Shown here: positions 1 through 13,479 of the stretch, piece after piece
Layout: each line of letters begins with the position of its first letter
Position numbering within the stretch: the first letter of the stretch is position 1
NCBI RefSeq assembly: GCF_040115645.1
Contig: NC_089541.1
Location: 4,030,001-4,094,000 of the forward strand
Origin: Euwallacea fornicatus
Taxonomy: Eukaryota; Arthropoda; Insecta; Coleoptera; Curculionidae
Length of the DNA: 64,000 bases
Reading direction: 5' to 3'
Made by a program: the position numbers and the translations under genes
The notes under the pieces: generated by a model
Databases searched by the model: none
What the model was told of the DNA's origin: nothing
The model's input: only the letters and a program-made list of their open reading frames with translations

Positions 1-1556
1 TTACATCCTCCAATCAATATGTTTTCATCAAAGTCACAAAAGGAGATTCTATGAATTTCTCTTGGAGACTCCAGGATTAGTTTCGGTTTTAGTGTGTCCG
101 AAAAACTCCATATAAGCACAAGATTTACAGTGTAAACAGCTGTGTACACCTATGTCTAAATTGTTAAGAATCAAATTAATTTCCAAAATGAAATTTACCT
201 CATCTCCCTTTTGAAGCCCAGTATGAAATATATTAGGACTGACGTCACAATAAGCAATGGCAACGATTCCTGTCCACATTTTATGCCAACAGATATCGGA
301 GATCATCTTTCCTTTGCACAAATTGACCTCCATGAAGGATAGATACTCCACTAAGTCCTTAGAGAATTCGGTCCAGGTGGTACCTTTTGCCCAATTTGCG
401 GTCTTTACTAAAGATTCATAGTCGTCTGAATATAAATTTATGGTCCCATTGACCTGCGGATTAAGAAAATATAAAAAATCTCATGAGGCTGAGTATACAC
501 TTACTTTGAGTAGATCAGATAAGTTGTCCAAATACTTATTAGTGTGTGCGATGGTTTTGGGGCTATCTATGGGCCCAGTCTCGTATAGATATTGGGTGGC
601 AACATTTCTTGGGTAAGTACCTGGATTTTTAGATAAAATGAAACTCCTATTAAGCAACAATTGGCTTTACTAACACGTGGTTTGTGCTTCGGCAGACACT
701 AAAGCTGGAGCCACCTGTACGGCACTATCAATCCTTCTCATGTAAACATTCGATAAATTCTCTTCAGCTGTACATCTCAGCTCCATGTACCCATCCCTCT
801 TGTTTTCAGCCCTAAGCAGTCTAAATTGCACCTTTCTAGGGAAAATAGGATATCGAGTCTCCACTTCCACCTCCAGCAAGGGTCTGTTGGTTTTCACAAT
901 TGATTCGTCCACCTCTGCTTCAGATCCCATTGATTGCATGTAAAATTATTTTTCTTGATATAAAGGGCTCTTTAATCAGTAAATTACTAGTACCACTGAT
1001 GAATGCCCTTGTAGAGTCGAGAATACAAACGTTCGTCCTGTTCCTGCCGCAGCTTTACTATGATTTTCTGCACATTGTCTGTGGCCTCTTCAGTTACGCA
1101 GAAATAAAATTCATCATCTTTGTCCTGAGTTTCATCGGCAATGTAACCTAAATTGAATCATATAGTTTGTTTATGTAGGTCTTATTAAGGTGGAAAAACA
1201 CCAATCAATATTTCAGGTCTCGGATAGATGAGCATTTCTTCTCGTAAGGGTACAAATTCGGAGCGTTCTCCGTGTAACTCTAAATTGTCTTGAATCAACT
1301 TCTTCTTCACATATGTCCATGGGCTTTCTGACGTTACATTTTTCCCCACAACACATCTATGATAATGCATACTGATGTCACTTGAGGTTCAGAATCTCCT
1401 GAAAGCATCTTACTCTACAATCTTTTGAGTCGGCTCCGACAAAACAATCCTCCGCACCCCAGGGATATCGAGGAGATTTCGGCGCTTCTTCTTTTTCTTG
1501 CGCCTTCTCTTCGGGCTACTCAAACCTCTGCCGTCCACCTCTTCTGTGTCTTGCAT
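1..1556 (-). CDS. DNAI3: Axonemal dynein intermediate chain, DNAI3/WDR63-like (5' part, cut by window edge)
   Basis: WD-repeat protein of inner-arm dynein in motile cilia and sperm flagella. Exons read on the minus strand: 1414-1556, 1202-1356, about 994-1147, 675-about 939, 505-620, 199-453 and 1-149, with introns near 50 bp. The start ATG at 1556-1554 opens a basic stretch (RRRKKKKKRR). Family landmarks in order: a TQKIVEC segment running into NVTSESPW, a VQVAP segment before the AQTTC motif, TYPRNVATQY, then VLIWSFSDTLKP and ILIGGC, which begin the WD repeats. Most of the WD propeller lies beyond position 1. Joins 1/2, 2/3, 4/5, 5/6 and 6/7 keep frame with GT-AG sites; the donor at 1201 (GTGTTT) is weak. 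The exon 3/4 join (about 940-993) could not be resolved. In an insect, expression mainly in testis and chordotonal neurons is an inference from the family. Confidence 0.85.
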
Positions 1557-1942
1557 TCTCAGAGTTAATTATTGAAGTTTCGTTATTCACAACAACCACC
1601 CTTTAATCTCAGCATTTAAATTACTGTCGAGCAAGCAAACTGCTGAAGGTAAACAACCCGTATTGATCAAACGCCTAAGGGCGGTTTTTCACAACAGCTG
1701 TATTTGGGTTTGTTCTGCTGTTAATGCATTTTTGCACTTCGCAGACTAAAGTGGTTTATTTACTCCCAATGGAGTTACAAATATTTTACTCCCGTTTAGA
1801 TAATTAGTCGTTCGTGAACTAAAACGCTTTTCCATATTCCTCTATATTTCCTATATTCTCTTCCATATTTTAAATCGATTAAAAAAAATCGATTGTCACT
1901 TTAATCTACTTAGTTCCAAAATTCAATCTACCGGGTACAGTA
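1557..1942. other. Upstream region of the DNAI3-like gene, no gene seen
   Basis: AT-rich flank between the DNAI3-like start codon and the first inverted-repeat element. No open reading frame or RNA gene is recognisable. It probably includes the promoter of the minus-strand gene, but no clear TATA box or initiator was identified. Confidence 0.5.
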
Positions 1943-3523
1943 TACAGGGTTGTTAAAATCCGATCTACTGTTATTGCTATCCTCTAGATGTAAGAGTTAC
2001 TGGGTCAGTTAAATTAGAACAAATGTGCCAAATTGATTACCCTTACAAGAACCAAAAACAATATTGCCAAATGATATTTAGTTTCCGAGTTATTAGGAGA
2101 AAACTAAAATTTTGCCAAATATATAATATCTGGATTTTTTGTAGCAGAATTTTAACCACGTATTCCATGCATAATAATAATATTAGTTTGATATATAATC
2201 AAGAAATGTTTTGTCAAAAAAATACAGAGTGTTGAAATTTTATATTTTTTTCAATTTTCCTTTTGTAGCTCTTAAAGTATTTGAGATATTTAGCTAAAAT
2301 TGTGAGTATAAGTTACCTTTTAGGGTCTGCATTATTGGACAATATTAGATGATCATCAAAATCTATGGGGTGATATTTTTTGGGGTTATATTCAATTTAG
2401 AAACTTTTATGTGTTTTGACCATTTTAGTACCTTTCACCATTTTTCAGTTATTTGCAAAATGGTGAAATCATGCTACTTTTTTCATCGAGTAGGTCTAGT
2501 TGGTTTCTAACACTTCTCACCTTTTCTGACACTATATTTCCTGGCACACTGCAAAGTAGGGATTCATTTATTGACAATTTATGAATAAAGCAGATTTTTA
2601 ACAGAAGAGAAATAAAAGTATAATAGTAGAGAAGAGGACAATAATAACTTCAAATATACAACAAATTAAACAACGATAATTTATATGCAATTTCTTGACA
2701 ATGATGTATCACATGATAGACTTAATTGATGCTTTAGTTTAAAGAAGGGCACCTACATTTATTTCTCAATAAACTAGTCCTGTCCTGCAGCTCTAAATGA
2801 TGATTGAGCTCTAAAATGCAACTAGTCTCTTATTAAATTTTTCGATTCTAATAAACGTAATAAACCGACCCTTCATTTTAAATTAAACTGAACATCTTTT
2901 AATGAACACACGGAATCAACAATTACTATCATCGGATTATTACTTTCGTTACCGTCGAAAAATTTATGAACTTATAGCTTGATTGACAATTTCTTTGCCT
3001 ACATAATATTTCTGAGCAACATAATAATTGAATTTTTATTTAAAGCTGCCGGACGAACCTAGGGTCGTGAGAAAAAAATAAAGATACCTTTTTTTTAAAC
3101 TAAAACATTAAACATATCAACTATGTAAGACGTCATGGTAAAAGGGTTACTTAAGACATTCAAAAACCTGCCAAAAAATATACAGGTCCGTATTTTGAAA
3201 AATGTAAGTTATTGTCATTACCTTAAAAACTAAGCAGTATTTAAAATTTAGAAATGTATTGGTTTGTAAGCATAAGAGAACTATACATTTTTTGTATCAA
3301 ACATTTTACTAAAAAACCCTTAGTTTTTGCTTCATTTCGAAACTTATTTTTAGCTAAATTTGAGTTTTTTAATAATAGTTTGAAAACCAAAAATCATTTG
3401 GCAACATTGTTTTCAACTTTTAAAAGAATACCACATTTGGCGCATTTTCTTTAATTACCCGACCATATAACTCACCGTTTAAAAGATAGCAATGACAGCA
3501 CATCAGATTTCGAACACTCTGTA
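1943..3523. mobile_element. Non-autonomous element with long terminal inverted repeats (about 1.6 kb)
   Basis: The left end starts at a TATACAGGG motif (1941) and the right end finishes in CACTCTGTAT (about 3516-3524). Read inward, the two ends align over about 170 bases (1943-2115 against the complement of 3350-3523), sharing blocks such as ATTGCTATC, GCCAAA and TTGCCAAATGAT. The centre has no transposase-like reading frame. The TA next to both ends fits Tc1/mariner-type insertion, which is inference. A further internal terminus-like motif (CAGAGTGTTGAAA) lies near 2225. Confidence 0.7.
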
Positions 3524-3576
3524 TTATCAGATCAAAATCTTTCTCTAGCCCAGAATGACCCCGAGTAATCGATTCA

Positions 3577-4416
3577 TATTATACTTTATTTTATTTAAAG
3601 GTGTCTCAGAGCCCTATAGGAATTTAAAAAAAGGTTTTAATAGAAACATGTAGGATTGTGTAAGGGTACAAATTGAAGTGATAATAAAATATACACGTTA
3701 GCATATAAAGCCATGATAAAAGAAACTTCCAATTTTTGAAATGGTACACCCTGTACATTTTTGCATATTTGAGTTCCTAGTCGAAATCTACGCACATTTG
3801 ATATGGCATATGCTATAATTAAAATCAAGAGATTATGACATCATTAGTGATAAAGAAAATGTATACTTTTAAAGAAGTCCTTTTCATCACCCATTGGACA
3901 GGATTAGGTACTTTATAGGTAAAGACAGTCCGACTTAACTCCACTGGATTTCTTCTTGCGCAAATCCTTGTACTAGCTAGGGAACTACTTCGACGATTTT
4001 ATCAGAATCCAAAGGAGAAAAATTTGAACAAATTCTTGAAGGACCGCTTTCCTAATGTAACAATAGTAAATATTTATTTTCTAACTGAATCTCATTTTTT
4101 GTAAGTGTGAAAGTTGATTTTTTAAATACTCAACTGAAATACAATTCACAATCTCTCGATTTTAAGTATAGCGCATGCTATATCAAACGTGCCTAAATTT
4201 CGACTAAGAATTCAAATACGCGAAAATATACAGCGTATACCATTTAAAAAATTCCAAGTTTCTTTCGTCATACCTTTGTGCGTCATCTTGTAGGTTTTAT
4301 TATCACTTGTGTTTGTAGCCCCAACATAATCTCACTTGACTCTACTAAAACATTTTTTTAAATACCTACAGGGTTGTGAAATATTTTCTATAAACTCCAC
4401 TGCGAAACACCCTGTA
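3577..4416. mobile_element. Foldback element, about 0.84 kb, arms about 260 bp
   Basis: The region 3577-3838 reappears as its reverse complement at 4148-4416, separated by about 310 bases. Shared blocks include AAGTGATAATAAAA, ATTTCGACTA, GCATATGC-like and ATCTC(T/G)(T/C)GATTTTAA. The right end carries CACCCTGTATAG, the terminal motif common in this window. No coding potential was found. The arms are visibly diverged (roughly four bases in five match by eye), so the copy is old. Confidence 0.75.
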
Positions 4417-7155
4417 TAGTAAGAGTCATAGTAGAGCTATCAACAGTAACGACATTAGCCGACAACTGTCAGTGCTTAAACCGCCAGGAAGTGCTTGCCG
4501 CATTCACGATCAGAGCAATCTTCAAAAATATAAAAATATGAAATCATTCACCGAATTACTATTTATCTTCAGATAGCAATAATCACTTTTCGAGACAGCC
4601 CGTATAATACACTACTCTTTTTGATATAGTAAAGCCCAATAATTTGTTTCACGTGACGATTCCAATTGATCTCAAAGTGATTGAAATCAAGTGCATCCAG
4701 TGGAATCGTCCGGGAATCAGTCCCTTTAAGGAGAATTTTTGCCAATAAAAAGTGCATAAAAAGACTGAGTACAATTTATTTTACACTGCCAACAGCAGTG
4801 GAAAATGAAATACTCTTTCGACTTCAGACCGTCCTTTCTAGAAAAATAAGAAAAACAAACCTGCTCCAATTTTTCGCTTGAAGGAATAATATCTATTGAA
4901 GATGATGTCTACGGAGCTAACTAGAGTGTAGTGACGCCTTTTGACGGACAAGCTATTGGTTGTTCCTTGTCTTCAGTGGAGGGCTAGAAATTAGCTCAAA
5001 GTTACTATTATTTTGCCTTGATTTAAAAACCAATTCAGCAAAATCAATATCGAACAGCGGCTCATTCGAAACACATCAAACGCAAAGCACTCTATCAAAA
5101 TATTTGAAATGTGCCCTAAACTTTAATCTTTCCCAGTTGATATCCTGACATTCACGACTCCATTTTCGCTATGTGTCGATAAAATGCATCAAGTGAATAC
5201 ATTAAGGGTTTGTAGTGCCATTTTGGCCATCAATAAAGCTAAAAATGCACCATGAATCGAAGTAAAATTGTCATCCGAGAGTATTTTCAACTCTAACAAA
5301 TTCCCGAAATGCATTTCATTTTTGCAAATTCATTTTATTTCGCCTTAAAGACGTGAGCTTCGCCGTGTATGAAATCTGCGTATCAAAGTGCATATTCGAC
5401 GTTTTAGAAACGTTGCATAACAGACGTTTCAATTTTACTCCCTTCTGCGTTGTTAAAATAGCGTTTATGTTGAATTCCTATAATCACCAATATCGCTTAC
5501 ATTTGAAATCTGATGAAGTTGGTCTTTGTTCAGTACCAAAAATTGCGTGATTTTTTTTCCTCCCCGGCTCTTCAATTAAAACGATTAGGACCGATTTACT
5601 CGTATTTCTCCCCGTTTAAAGCGAAAACTATTTGAGAATCTGGCGATACGAATAAATCGGACCGTACATTGACCAGAATCGCTTGTCCCGACATTTCGAC
5701 TTTTATTATAGATGGGGATTAGATCACACAGTGAGTATATCAAAGTTTCAACCAGCATGGGCATTGTTTTTAAGAAATATGGCTAGATTTTTGTCGTGCT
5801 GGTCTACAAATAAAAATTGAGTCAATAATGCAACAAGAAAATAAGACTCTGTGGCGAATTCACGGCAGTTCATAATTCTATAAAAATTTATATCCTTCCA
5901 TGTAAGGCTAAACTCGACAATTTCTAATGAAAACTTTATATCATCATTTTTAGTCGATCAAAAAGTTTTCCGTGTTTTCAAGTGCAAAATTGCATACGCT
6001 TTCATTGCCGCATGACCCTTCCGCTCAGGCATTTTAAGGCACAAGTAACAGTTAAGCGTCTTCTAAACTTGTTATGTAATATACCATATTTCACTTTCTT
6101 TCAATACTTTATAATCCGAATCACTCCTTTCTCCACACGTTTTCTTTACATGTGTCTGCGTTGCCTTTTTGCAAACACATCTCGAGCATAACTTGCAAGC
6201 ATATTGTATGGACACATGCAAACATCTTTTGTAGTGAGAAGATCGGGCTTAAAGGCTTTTCTAATAATACTGCACAGCAAATACAGTGTTCGTTTCAACT
6301 TCGGATATCTTACATCATATCTTTTTCACGCTCTCACGTTTAGGATAATTTCAGGGCGTAAAGGGTTCGCCACGTAACCCGTTCATTAGAACTTTTTTAG
6401 CCCAATGACATTTGTTTGAAGCTAGATTGGACCTTTTGAATTCAAGTAAAATATTTTTAAGATGGGGATACCACCGATGCCACCAAAAGTAGCTTCCAAC
6501 TTTGTTGTTTTAAATAGAACCCCCTATTTCTTTTGTCATTTTTGGATTTTTCGTGGGAATCAGTATCGTACGTTAACTAGTGCGAATTGTGGAATCGGTG
6601 TTTCGGGACTCATATCGAACCTAATAAGTTACACTTTGACGTATTTAAATTTGACAAAAAGTCTTCCACATTACCGGAACAAGCCTCCGAAGTTGTATGA
6701 GTGCAAACATCAATAATTAACTTGCTTCAAATGGGATACCCTGTAGTTTGGAACATTTTCCAGTTGGGAATTTGATTCTGTATCAAATATTATTAAATGT
6801 TGTGTGGATCGATTCTGGACATGTACTATCGCTCATATGTAGAACAACTTTCTAAATTCAATTTTTTTTCCGTAACAACATCAATTTGTTAAAATCTATT
6901 ACATTAATTATTAATTAAAATTTTTAAAAAATATATTAATGTTAAGATTTGTTTGTTAAATGTTTTAAAACTGTAAATTAAAAAAATATTTTAAACCATA
7001 TGGAGCAAAAGTAAACCAACTAAAACATTTCTTATATTTTCCCTTATCATTAAATATTTTATTTAGCATCTAGTAATAAATCCTTTTTTTAATTACTTCC
7101 CAAGATCTGTTCTTAACACACTTTAATAATTTTTCAATGCAATCTTCAAATATTG
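4417..7155. other. Intergenic, no gene recognised
   Basis: AT-rich sequence with only short, unconvincing reading frames. A solitary terminus-like motif (GGGATACCCTGTAG) sits at about 6730-6744 with no identified partner, suggesting a fragment of the same class of short elements. No tRNA or other RNA gene was seen. Confidence 0.4.
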
Positions 7156-7935
7156 ATTTCAAATATTTGGCACGACTTTAAACAAATCCACTATATTTGT
7201 TATTCTTTTATCATGAACTTTTTTACCAATTTCAGTTCCAAGGTTCTCTATGGGATTCAGATCAGCGCTTTGAGCCGGCCAAATCATTACATCAACGTTA
7301 TGTACGGTAAACCACTTATTAATTAATTTGTATGCTTCGGGTCGTTGTCGTATTGGAACGTCCACCGAAAGCACATATTTTCTTCTGCGCGGAGAAGCAT
7401 GCGATTATCTATAATATTTTTATACAGATATTGAGATATCGATCAATAATTCCATAAATTTTAATAATAGACCCATGCGAAACCCTCTGAAACACACTCA
7501 AACTATAATACCGCCACCTCCATGTTTAACCGTCGATTTAGTCTATTTCGGATTAAACCGTTCATTAATTGGTTTTCTGACCCAGCAAATTTCGTCTGAT
7601 TTAATCAGTTTAAGTCGACCTTCATCAGAGAAAAAAATTATATTCCATTTTTTATATAACCAGTTCATATTCTCTTTCGCACAATGCAGTCTAACCTTTT
7701 TATTTATTTTTTTTTTATATGAAAGGCTTGTTTGCCGATTTTCTTCTACATAAGTCAGCGCTTTTTAATTTTCGTTTTATGGTACTCACTGATACTGAAA
7801 CACATAACTCTTGTGTGCGACTTGCACAGTTGAACGGATCCTGGATAGATAACATTTTAATTATTCTGCCCATTACTTTATCAGTTTTTTATTTTCGACG
7901 ATACATCGCAAATTCATCTAAAGTTTTTCTATTTC
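7156..7935 (-). pseudogene. Tc1-like transposase relic (DD34E type)
   Basis: Reading the minus strand from about 7935 down to 7156 gives, across several frames and stops, the order of a Tc1 transposase: an HTH part with VSTIKRKLKSADL, then KKPFI-like, FFSDEGRLKL, a WVRKPINERFNPK-like segment, KHGGG, and last WPAQSADLNPIENLGTEI. The intact piece (7159-7374) carries the final part of the catalytic domain. Frameshifts and stops (for example after NERFNPK) show it is dead. The plus-strand open frames at 7475-7943 are antisense shadows. Terminal repeats could not be assigned. Confidence 0.85.
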
Positions 7936-10900
7936 CAAGTTAGTTTTAGTAAAGTTAAAAATCACCCTTAACATTATTTATTTATTAAAATTTTATTCTG
8001 GTGCAATTTCATACCGCTTTTAACCACTTCAAAATGTTTCTAAGATTTTTTCTTTTGAATGATGCGATAAATGAACAGCTCTTGGTATCTTCAAACATTC
8101 GCGGTCAATACGGTGACTAGCAAAGTCGACATGATATAATAACATAAGTAAAGAAATTGGTTGCTTTAGATACAAACCCTACGGGGGGCAAAATAGTTTG
8201 ATAAAACGACATTAACAAAATGTATTGAAAATATGTGTGTACCTTTACAACGTTTGAACAAGAAACAAATATATTTTATTAATGCTAAAAAAATATTTTT
8301 TGGAAACATACTTATTTAAAATTTTTAAATAGTTGCTCTACGTATGAGCAATAATGTATATTTGTTACGTGTCTCGATGGGCCTTAACATTCGTTCAAAT
8401 TACAACAGAAGGAAGTGATGTATCCGCAACACGTTATTCTGTTGGTTCATTGTGTTCATTCAAAAAGCTAACTTTAAAAAATTGCAATGAAAAAATCAAA
8501 AAGTAAGTTTGGAACGTAGTTGGCGATAAATTTCCTATACTTCAAATTACGGGCGGGTGTTGAATTGTTTTGACTAACTGTGTTCGACACTTCCTCATTT
8601 GTGCTGCATTCGTGGATATTTTTTTAATAGACAAATGATTCTGATGAGACACTCAATTTTGAAGTTATTCAAATGTTCTGCATTTTAATACTCTGTTTGG
8701 TGTTAATAAACCATTCCGCGCGTACTTTGCAGATCGAAACTGCAACGGATTCCAAAACCGGGGGGCAAATATTGAAATCTCGATATTCTCACCCAATATC
8801 ATAAATATCACAAATATTATGCAACTCGCATTTTAATCGATTGAGCCAATGACTCCATAACTGCCATATTTCTTTTCAAATCGCACATACGTATCGAGCA
8901 TAATCCTCGTATTTCTTCGGCTTGTTATGTAAAACATTTTGTCAAAGTTTCCTATTAACAACTCGCAAACTTTAAGCGGCAGCACCGAACTGTCAAGCCA
9001 ACCGGAAAGTATTTTATCGATGTTGCAATGAATTTCCTTCACTTGCAAATTGCTTTGAAAATTTTCCAATTTGTTCGCCTCTGCTTGCCTTCGACTGACT
9101 GGAGTGGTTCTTGACTTGAGTTATTTTTTGTTGGTCCCGAGTCGATTGGTAAATCAAAATTGCTTGGCTTTCATGCGATGCAAGATTATTCTTTGCCGAT
9201 CAGATACAAGAAATTTCCCGAGAAACTGAGAAGAAAATAAAAATATTTTGAATATAATGAAGGAACGTTTTCGGTCGGAGATTATTTACTGAGACAGCAA
9301 ACTTGTTTTAATTTAATTATATCCAATAAACTTTGGAATTGGAATAATATACCTAGTTTGCGACGCTCGGAAGCGTCTTTTAAAGTTGCCACGAGAAATC
9401 AACTTTAACTTCACTCGGGGCCAATTTTCCCATGAATTCCATTTATAAAGGGCTCCTTAGCTTCTAAATGAAACGTACTTAAACCCTACTAAACTCACGA
9501 TGTGAAGAGCAAGTATACTTCATGTTACTTTTCCATTAACAATCCATAAAAAAGTCGGGCTCACAGTTGCGCGAATTTCAATCTAATCGATCGGCGATTC
9601 AATTAAGAACTCCCGCAGAACATCATCCATAAATAACACTCCACGTAATTACACCCAAAGTTTCCTTGCATACTTGCCCCTTATTATAACATACTTTTAA
9701 TACGAAAGTATTTCAAAATTACATATTTTGCGAAAATCTCAACTTAGCGTACTGTAAAGTAAGACGTTCATCGAAGTTAATAACATAAATAGAAGCGCTG
9801 CCGCTCGTTAAAATTTAAATTACACTCCGAAGTTGCGATCGGAATTTTCCAGAGTTGCAATTCTTTTCGGGCTTACTTATAACGAATTATGTTTCTAAGT
9901 TTGTTATTCCCGTCATTTAAAAGTTTTGGACTTGGAATGGTTTTCTGGATTTCTATAGTCAACGGGCCTAGAAAGTTTTAGCCATAATAACAAGATTGCT
10001 GATTAGTGCGATTATGCAATAAGCATTTGAGTGATTGAGAATTGTGTACTGAACTGAAACGTACAAAAATTAGAACGGTTTTTCTTCGATACGACTGACG
10101 ACATTTCCAAATTTTTATACAGAGCGATCCATTGGAAACGAGACATGACGAACCCCGACATGTGGGGGTGAGGAAAATATGACGAATGGACCAAACATGT
10201 CTTGTGCCAATGTTGCGTGTTTCAGAATTACAAGGGTCTTAAAGGTTGAAATTTGATTTTAAAATCCTTTAACAACTTATACCTAGGTGTTGTAAGAAGC
10301 CAAGTTGCGTATCTCCTAGAGGGCGCTAATTACAACTCACCACTTCGATATATTTGGACGTATATCTTTATGAGCGCAGTTAAGGACAAATTCTATTAAA
10401 TATATATATTGTATAATGAAAGAACGTCTATTTTTACTCAAAAAAGGTATTCTCGTTTAATCCCGATATATATCTTCGTGTGCGAGATTTATACCCATAA
10501 GCTAATTCGCGTCGTGCCATTCCAAATCCTCAAAAACGATGGTGGCTGCTAGCGCGCTAACATTTGAACAACGTTTTTCCACATTGGTGGATCGGCCATG
10601 CTAGTAAATTTCCATGGCTCGCGACAAGTCCAGCCCTATAGGTCAAACACCATAACTTTATTAAAAATGAATAAATAAATAATTTATTAGCTCGGTATTA
10701 TTAATTTTTAAGTAAGTCTTTCGCCACATTAAAAAAATGAAAAGTCATTAAGAGATGAAAATGAAGTCTTGTTTACGCAGCTGCGTTAAAATGACCTTCT
10801 AACTCGATATACTTCACTATTCTTTTTTTCTAAGATCTTTTTATTCTAAATTACACATCGGCGTTATTCCTGATATCATTAGGTTGAATTTTTTGCCACA

Positions 10901-10994
10901 ATTCTTCGCTAGTTCCTTTGTACACAATTGCCTCCGTGCTTGACCGTATTGAGAAGTCCACTGGATTAAGGTCTGGACTTCTCGCAAATACAAA
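7936..10994. other. Intergenic, with one doubtful minus-strand open frame
   Basis: No confident gene. The minus-strand frame 9120-8833 is open for 95 codons without an ATG near its upstream end; its residues (for example KILSGWLDSSVLPLK and VRFEKKYGSYG) look more protein-like than chance but match no family I know, so it could be one exon of an unseen gene or an old relic. Two copies of a GGGGGGCAAA motif (about 8184 and 8761) resemble Tc1-type ends in the same orientation, without partners. Confidence 0.3.
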
Positions 10995-11402
10995 ACGGAA
11001 ATAACAGCTTCAAGCCCCTTACAAAGGAAGAAATATTGTGTGTACAGATAGTTTAAGGACTTCTTTGACTTTTCAAATGTATTAAAATTTTTACTCACTT
11101 ATGTACTTCGACGGACGATTTCGTCTATTTGCTGCCTCTTAATAACGGACCAATTACGACCGATCCACGTGGAAGTGAAAATAACCAGCTTAAAGCCGCT
11201 TCTAGGAGAAGAAATGATATGTCTGCAGAGAGTTTAAAACCTCGTTTAATATTCGAAATTGATTAAAGTCTTTACCTGTCTAATACTTCAACGGTCAGTT
11301 TTGTTCCATTAAAGTCTTCCAATAATAGATACAGTACCACTTTATTCGCGTAGTAGTGAGAACTTAACGCCTCGTTTAGAACAAAAAGTTAAATCTGCAG
11401 CT
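10995..11402. repeat. Diverged tandem repeat, about 180-bp unit, roughly 2.5 units
   Basis: The stretch from ATAACAGCTT (11001) through a TACAGATAGTTTAAG-like block to ACTTCGACGGACG recurs 180 bases later as ATAACCAGCTTAAAGCC (11181) with GTCTGCAGAGAGTTT and ACTTCAACGGTC. A third, partial copy follows (about 11355-11402, GAGAACTTAACGCC ... TCTGCAG), about 172 bases on. No coding sense is apparent in any frame across all units. Confidence 0.55.
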
Positions 11403-13418
11403 ATTTTGATTTCCGAAGAACCTTTTTCTGGGCAAATAAAAAACAACGTTTTAAGCATTCATGGAAAATCCAGAAAAATTCATATTTATCTCATAACTTT
11501 CCCGAGTCTTCTACCTCTTTTCCCGTCAATTTCGGGGTCATAAAACGCATTTATCTTCCAAAAAATTATATTCATATTAAATGTCCACGAGTATTCTTGC
11601 TACTTGCTACGTTTCATTGCATCATGCTGCATGCTCCTTCCGAATCTGCATTTATTTGGTTTTTTGTTTTTATTTACTAGGAAATTTTGACGTAATGTAA
11701 AATAACGGGTTTTCATATAATATTATTGGTTGAAATGAACAAATTCTAAATTGGAAAATGGAGATGAAATCATAATATTTCAGAGCGATATGGGAGCAGG
11801 TTTTTAAATTTTCAAAAATTGCCTATTTATTTGATTTCCGGATAAATTTTTTACTTTTAATTAAAATTTCTATTCCAAACGACTGGTTCAGGTACACACA
11901 AGGAAATCCATACGGATTTAAAAAAATAATCGCTTTTGCTCATTAAATCTGATTTCAACGATTACCAGTTAGTTATTATCCTGGTACGAAACCTTATTAA
12001 TAGTGATCAAATACAAAAGCGAGTAGAGAATTATCGCAGGCCGAAATGCGCTCATTGTTTACGTAAACGTTATGTAAACTGAATAGACTGGTCAGCCTTT
12101 TCAGCCGCAACTCGAATAACAATCTACAATACTCAAAACCGCGAATTTGTTCACCAAAATATCCAGGCGTTCATTAAACTAATGGCATCGAATACTATAT
12201 TGGCATTAATTAATTCTCTGTCAACAAACGTTTAGTAGTAAACGTGCTGCATATATTATTGTAAATAGGTAGAGGGTAATAAATTTGCTAAATCGTTATA
12301 AATCGCCGAGATTACAGTAATACATTATACTAACTAAATTTAATGAACTTTGCAATTTATTTAGGTTTCTCCCTCCCTAAATAAAATTAACCGCTGACAG
12401 GAACCCTAAATAACCATAAATTTTCTGTAATTATAATTGCTTTTGCAGCATTTATCACCGGAATTACATATGAATACGATATACAGTTCATGTTTAAGTG
12501 ACAGCATAAAGTATACGACGGTTAAGATTAAGCATTTAAGAATCCGCAAATATCTCCAATGACAGGCTTCTTATTGAATTCGTTTCCTGCATTTATTCAA
12601 ACTATTGCTAAATTTACAAGTATAAAACCTTCCTTGACCTTCCAATGGAGCCCTATAAACAATTTACTTTATATTAGTCCCGATCCCACTGGCCCCTAAA
12701 TTATCTGATATCCGGAATTATAGGGCATTCGTGAGACATGCCTCGGAATACATTGTTCAGTCTAACGTAATAAATAGAGGAACTGCAAACCATCTCCCAG
12801 GCCCTGATGTCCTTTTACAACCACTAAACTCATGAAATATTTATGAATCGTTGATGAAAAATATAACGTCGGGCTTTCCAGGCATAAAAATCCCTGAGGG
12901 AATAGGAGACGTATACCCGAAAGTATTTTGAGTTAAAAATAAACCAAATTCTTCATTATTTTTGTGCAAATTGCAGAGTTGTTGATCAAGCAAACTCATG
13001 TTCGGGATTTAAAACTTTCAGGGTCCTCTTATTGAAAGAGCCATCTCCAAGCTAGGTGCAGATAAAACGTAGAATTAATTTAAGTTGTGAGAAGTGATAT
13101 TCATCTTCAAGCATAGACCTGGTAAGTTTTCTATTTGAAATGAAAGTTCCGACTTTATATAACCCCTTAACGTACCATCTCAAAAATTCCCGGTTAAAAA
13201 GTTCGTTCCCAAGTTTATGTCAGATCCGAGATTTAAGGCGATGCCATCTAGGATGCTATATCTTTTTAAGGATGGAAGACGTATCTACGTTAAACTGGAT
13301 AAAGAAGAGTATATTTATTTAGAAGCTTTTTTAAGGAAAGTTCTACTTTCAGGTACATAAGAATGAGATCCTTGTCGTTGAAATGTCTATAAGGGAGATG
13401 GAGATTCGCGCAATTATA
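11403..13418. other. Intergenic, nothing recognised
   Basis: AT-rich sequence without a supported reading frame, RNA gene or clear repeat. Short open frames (for example 13140-13322) have no recognisable content. Confidence 0.4.
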
Positions 13419-13479
13419 CGAGGATAGTCCGAGAAGTACCCAACCTAACACCTAAAAAAAATACATTCCGATAATGATG

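Noticed and set aside
7475..7943. Two plus-strand open frames (92 and 74 codons)
   Set aside because: They are antisense to the Tc1-like transposase relic and have no features of their own.
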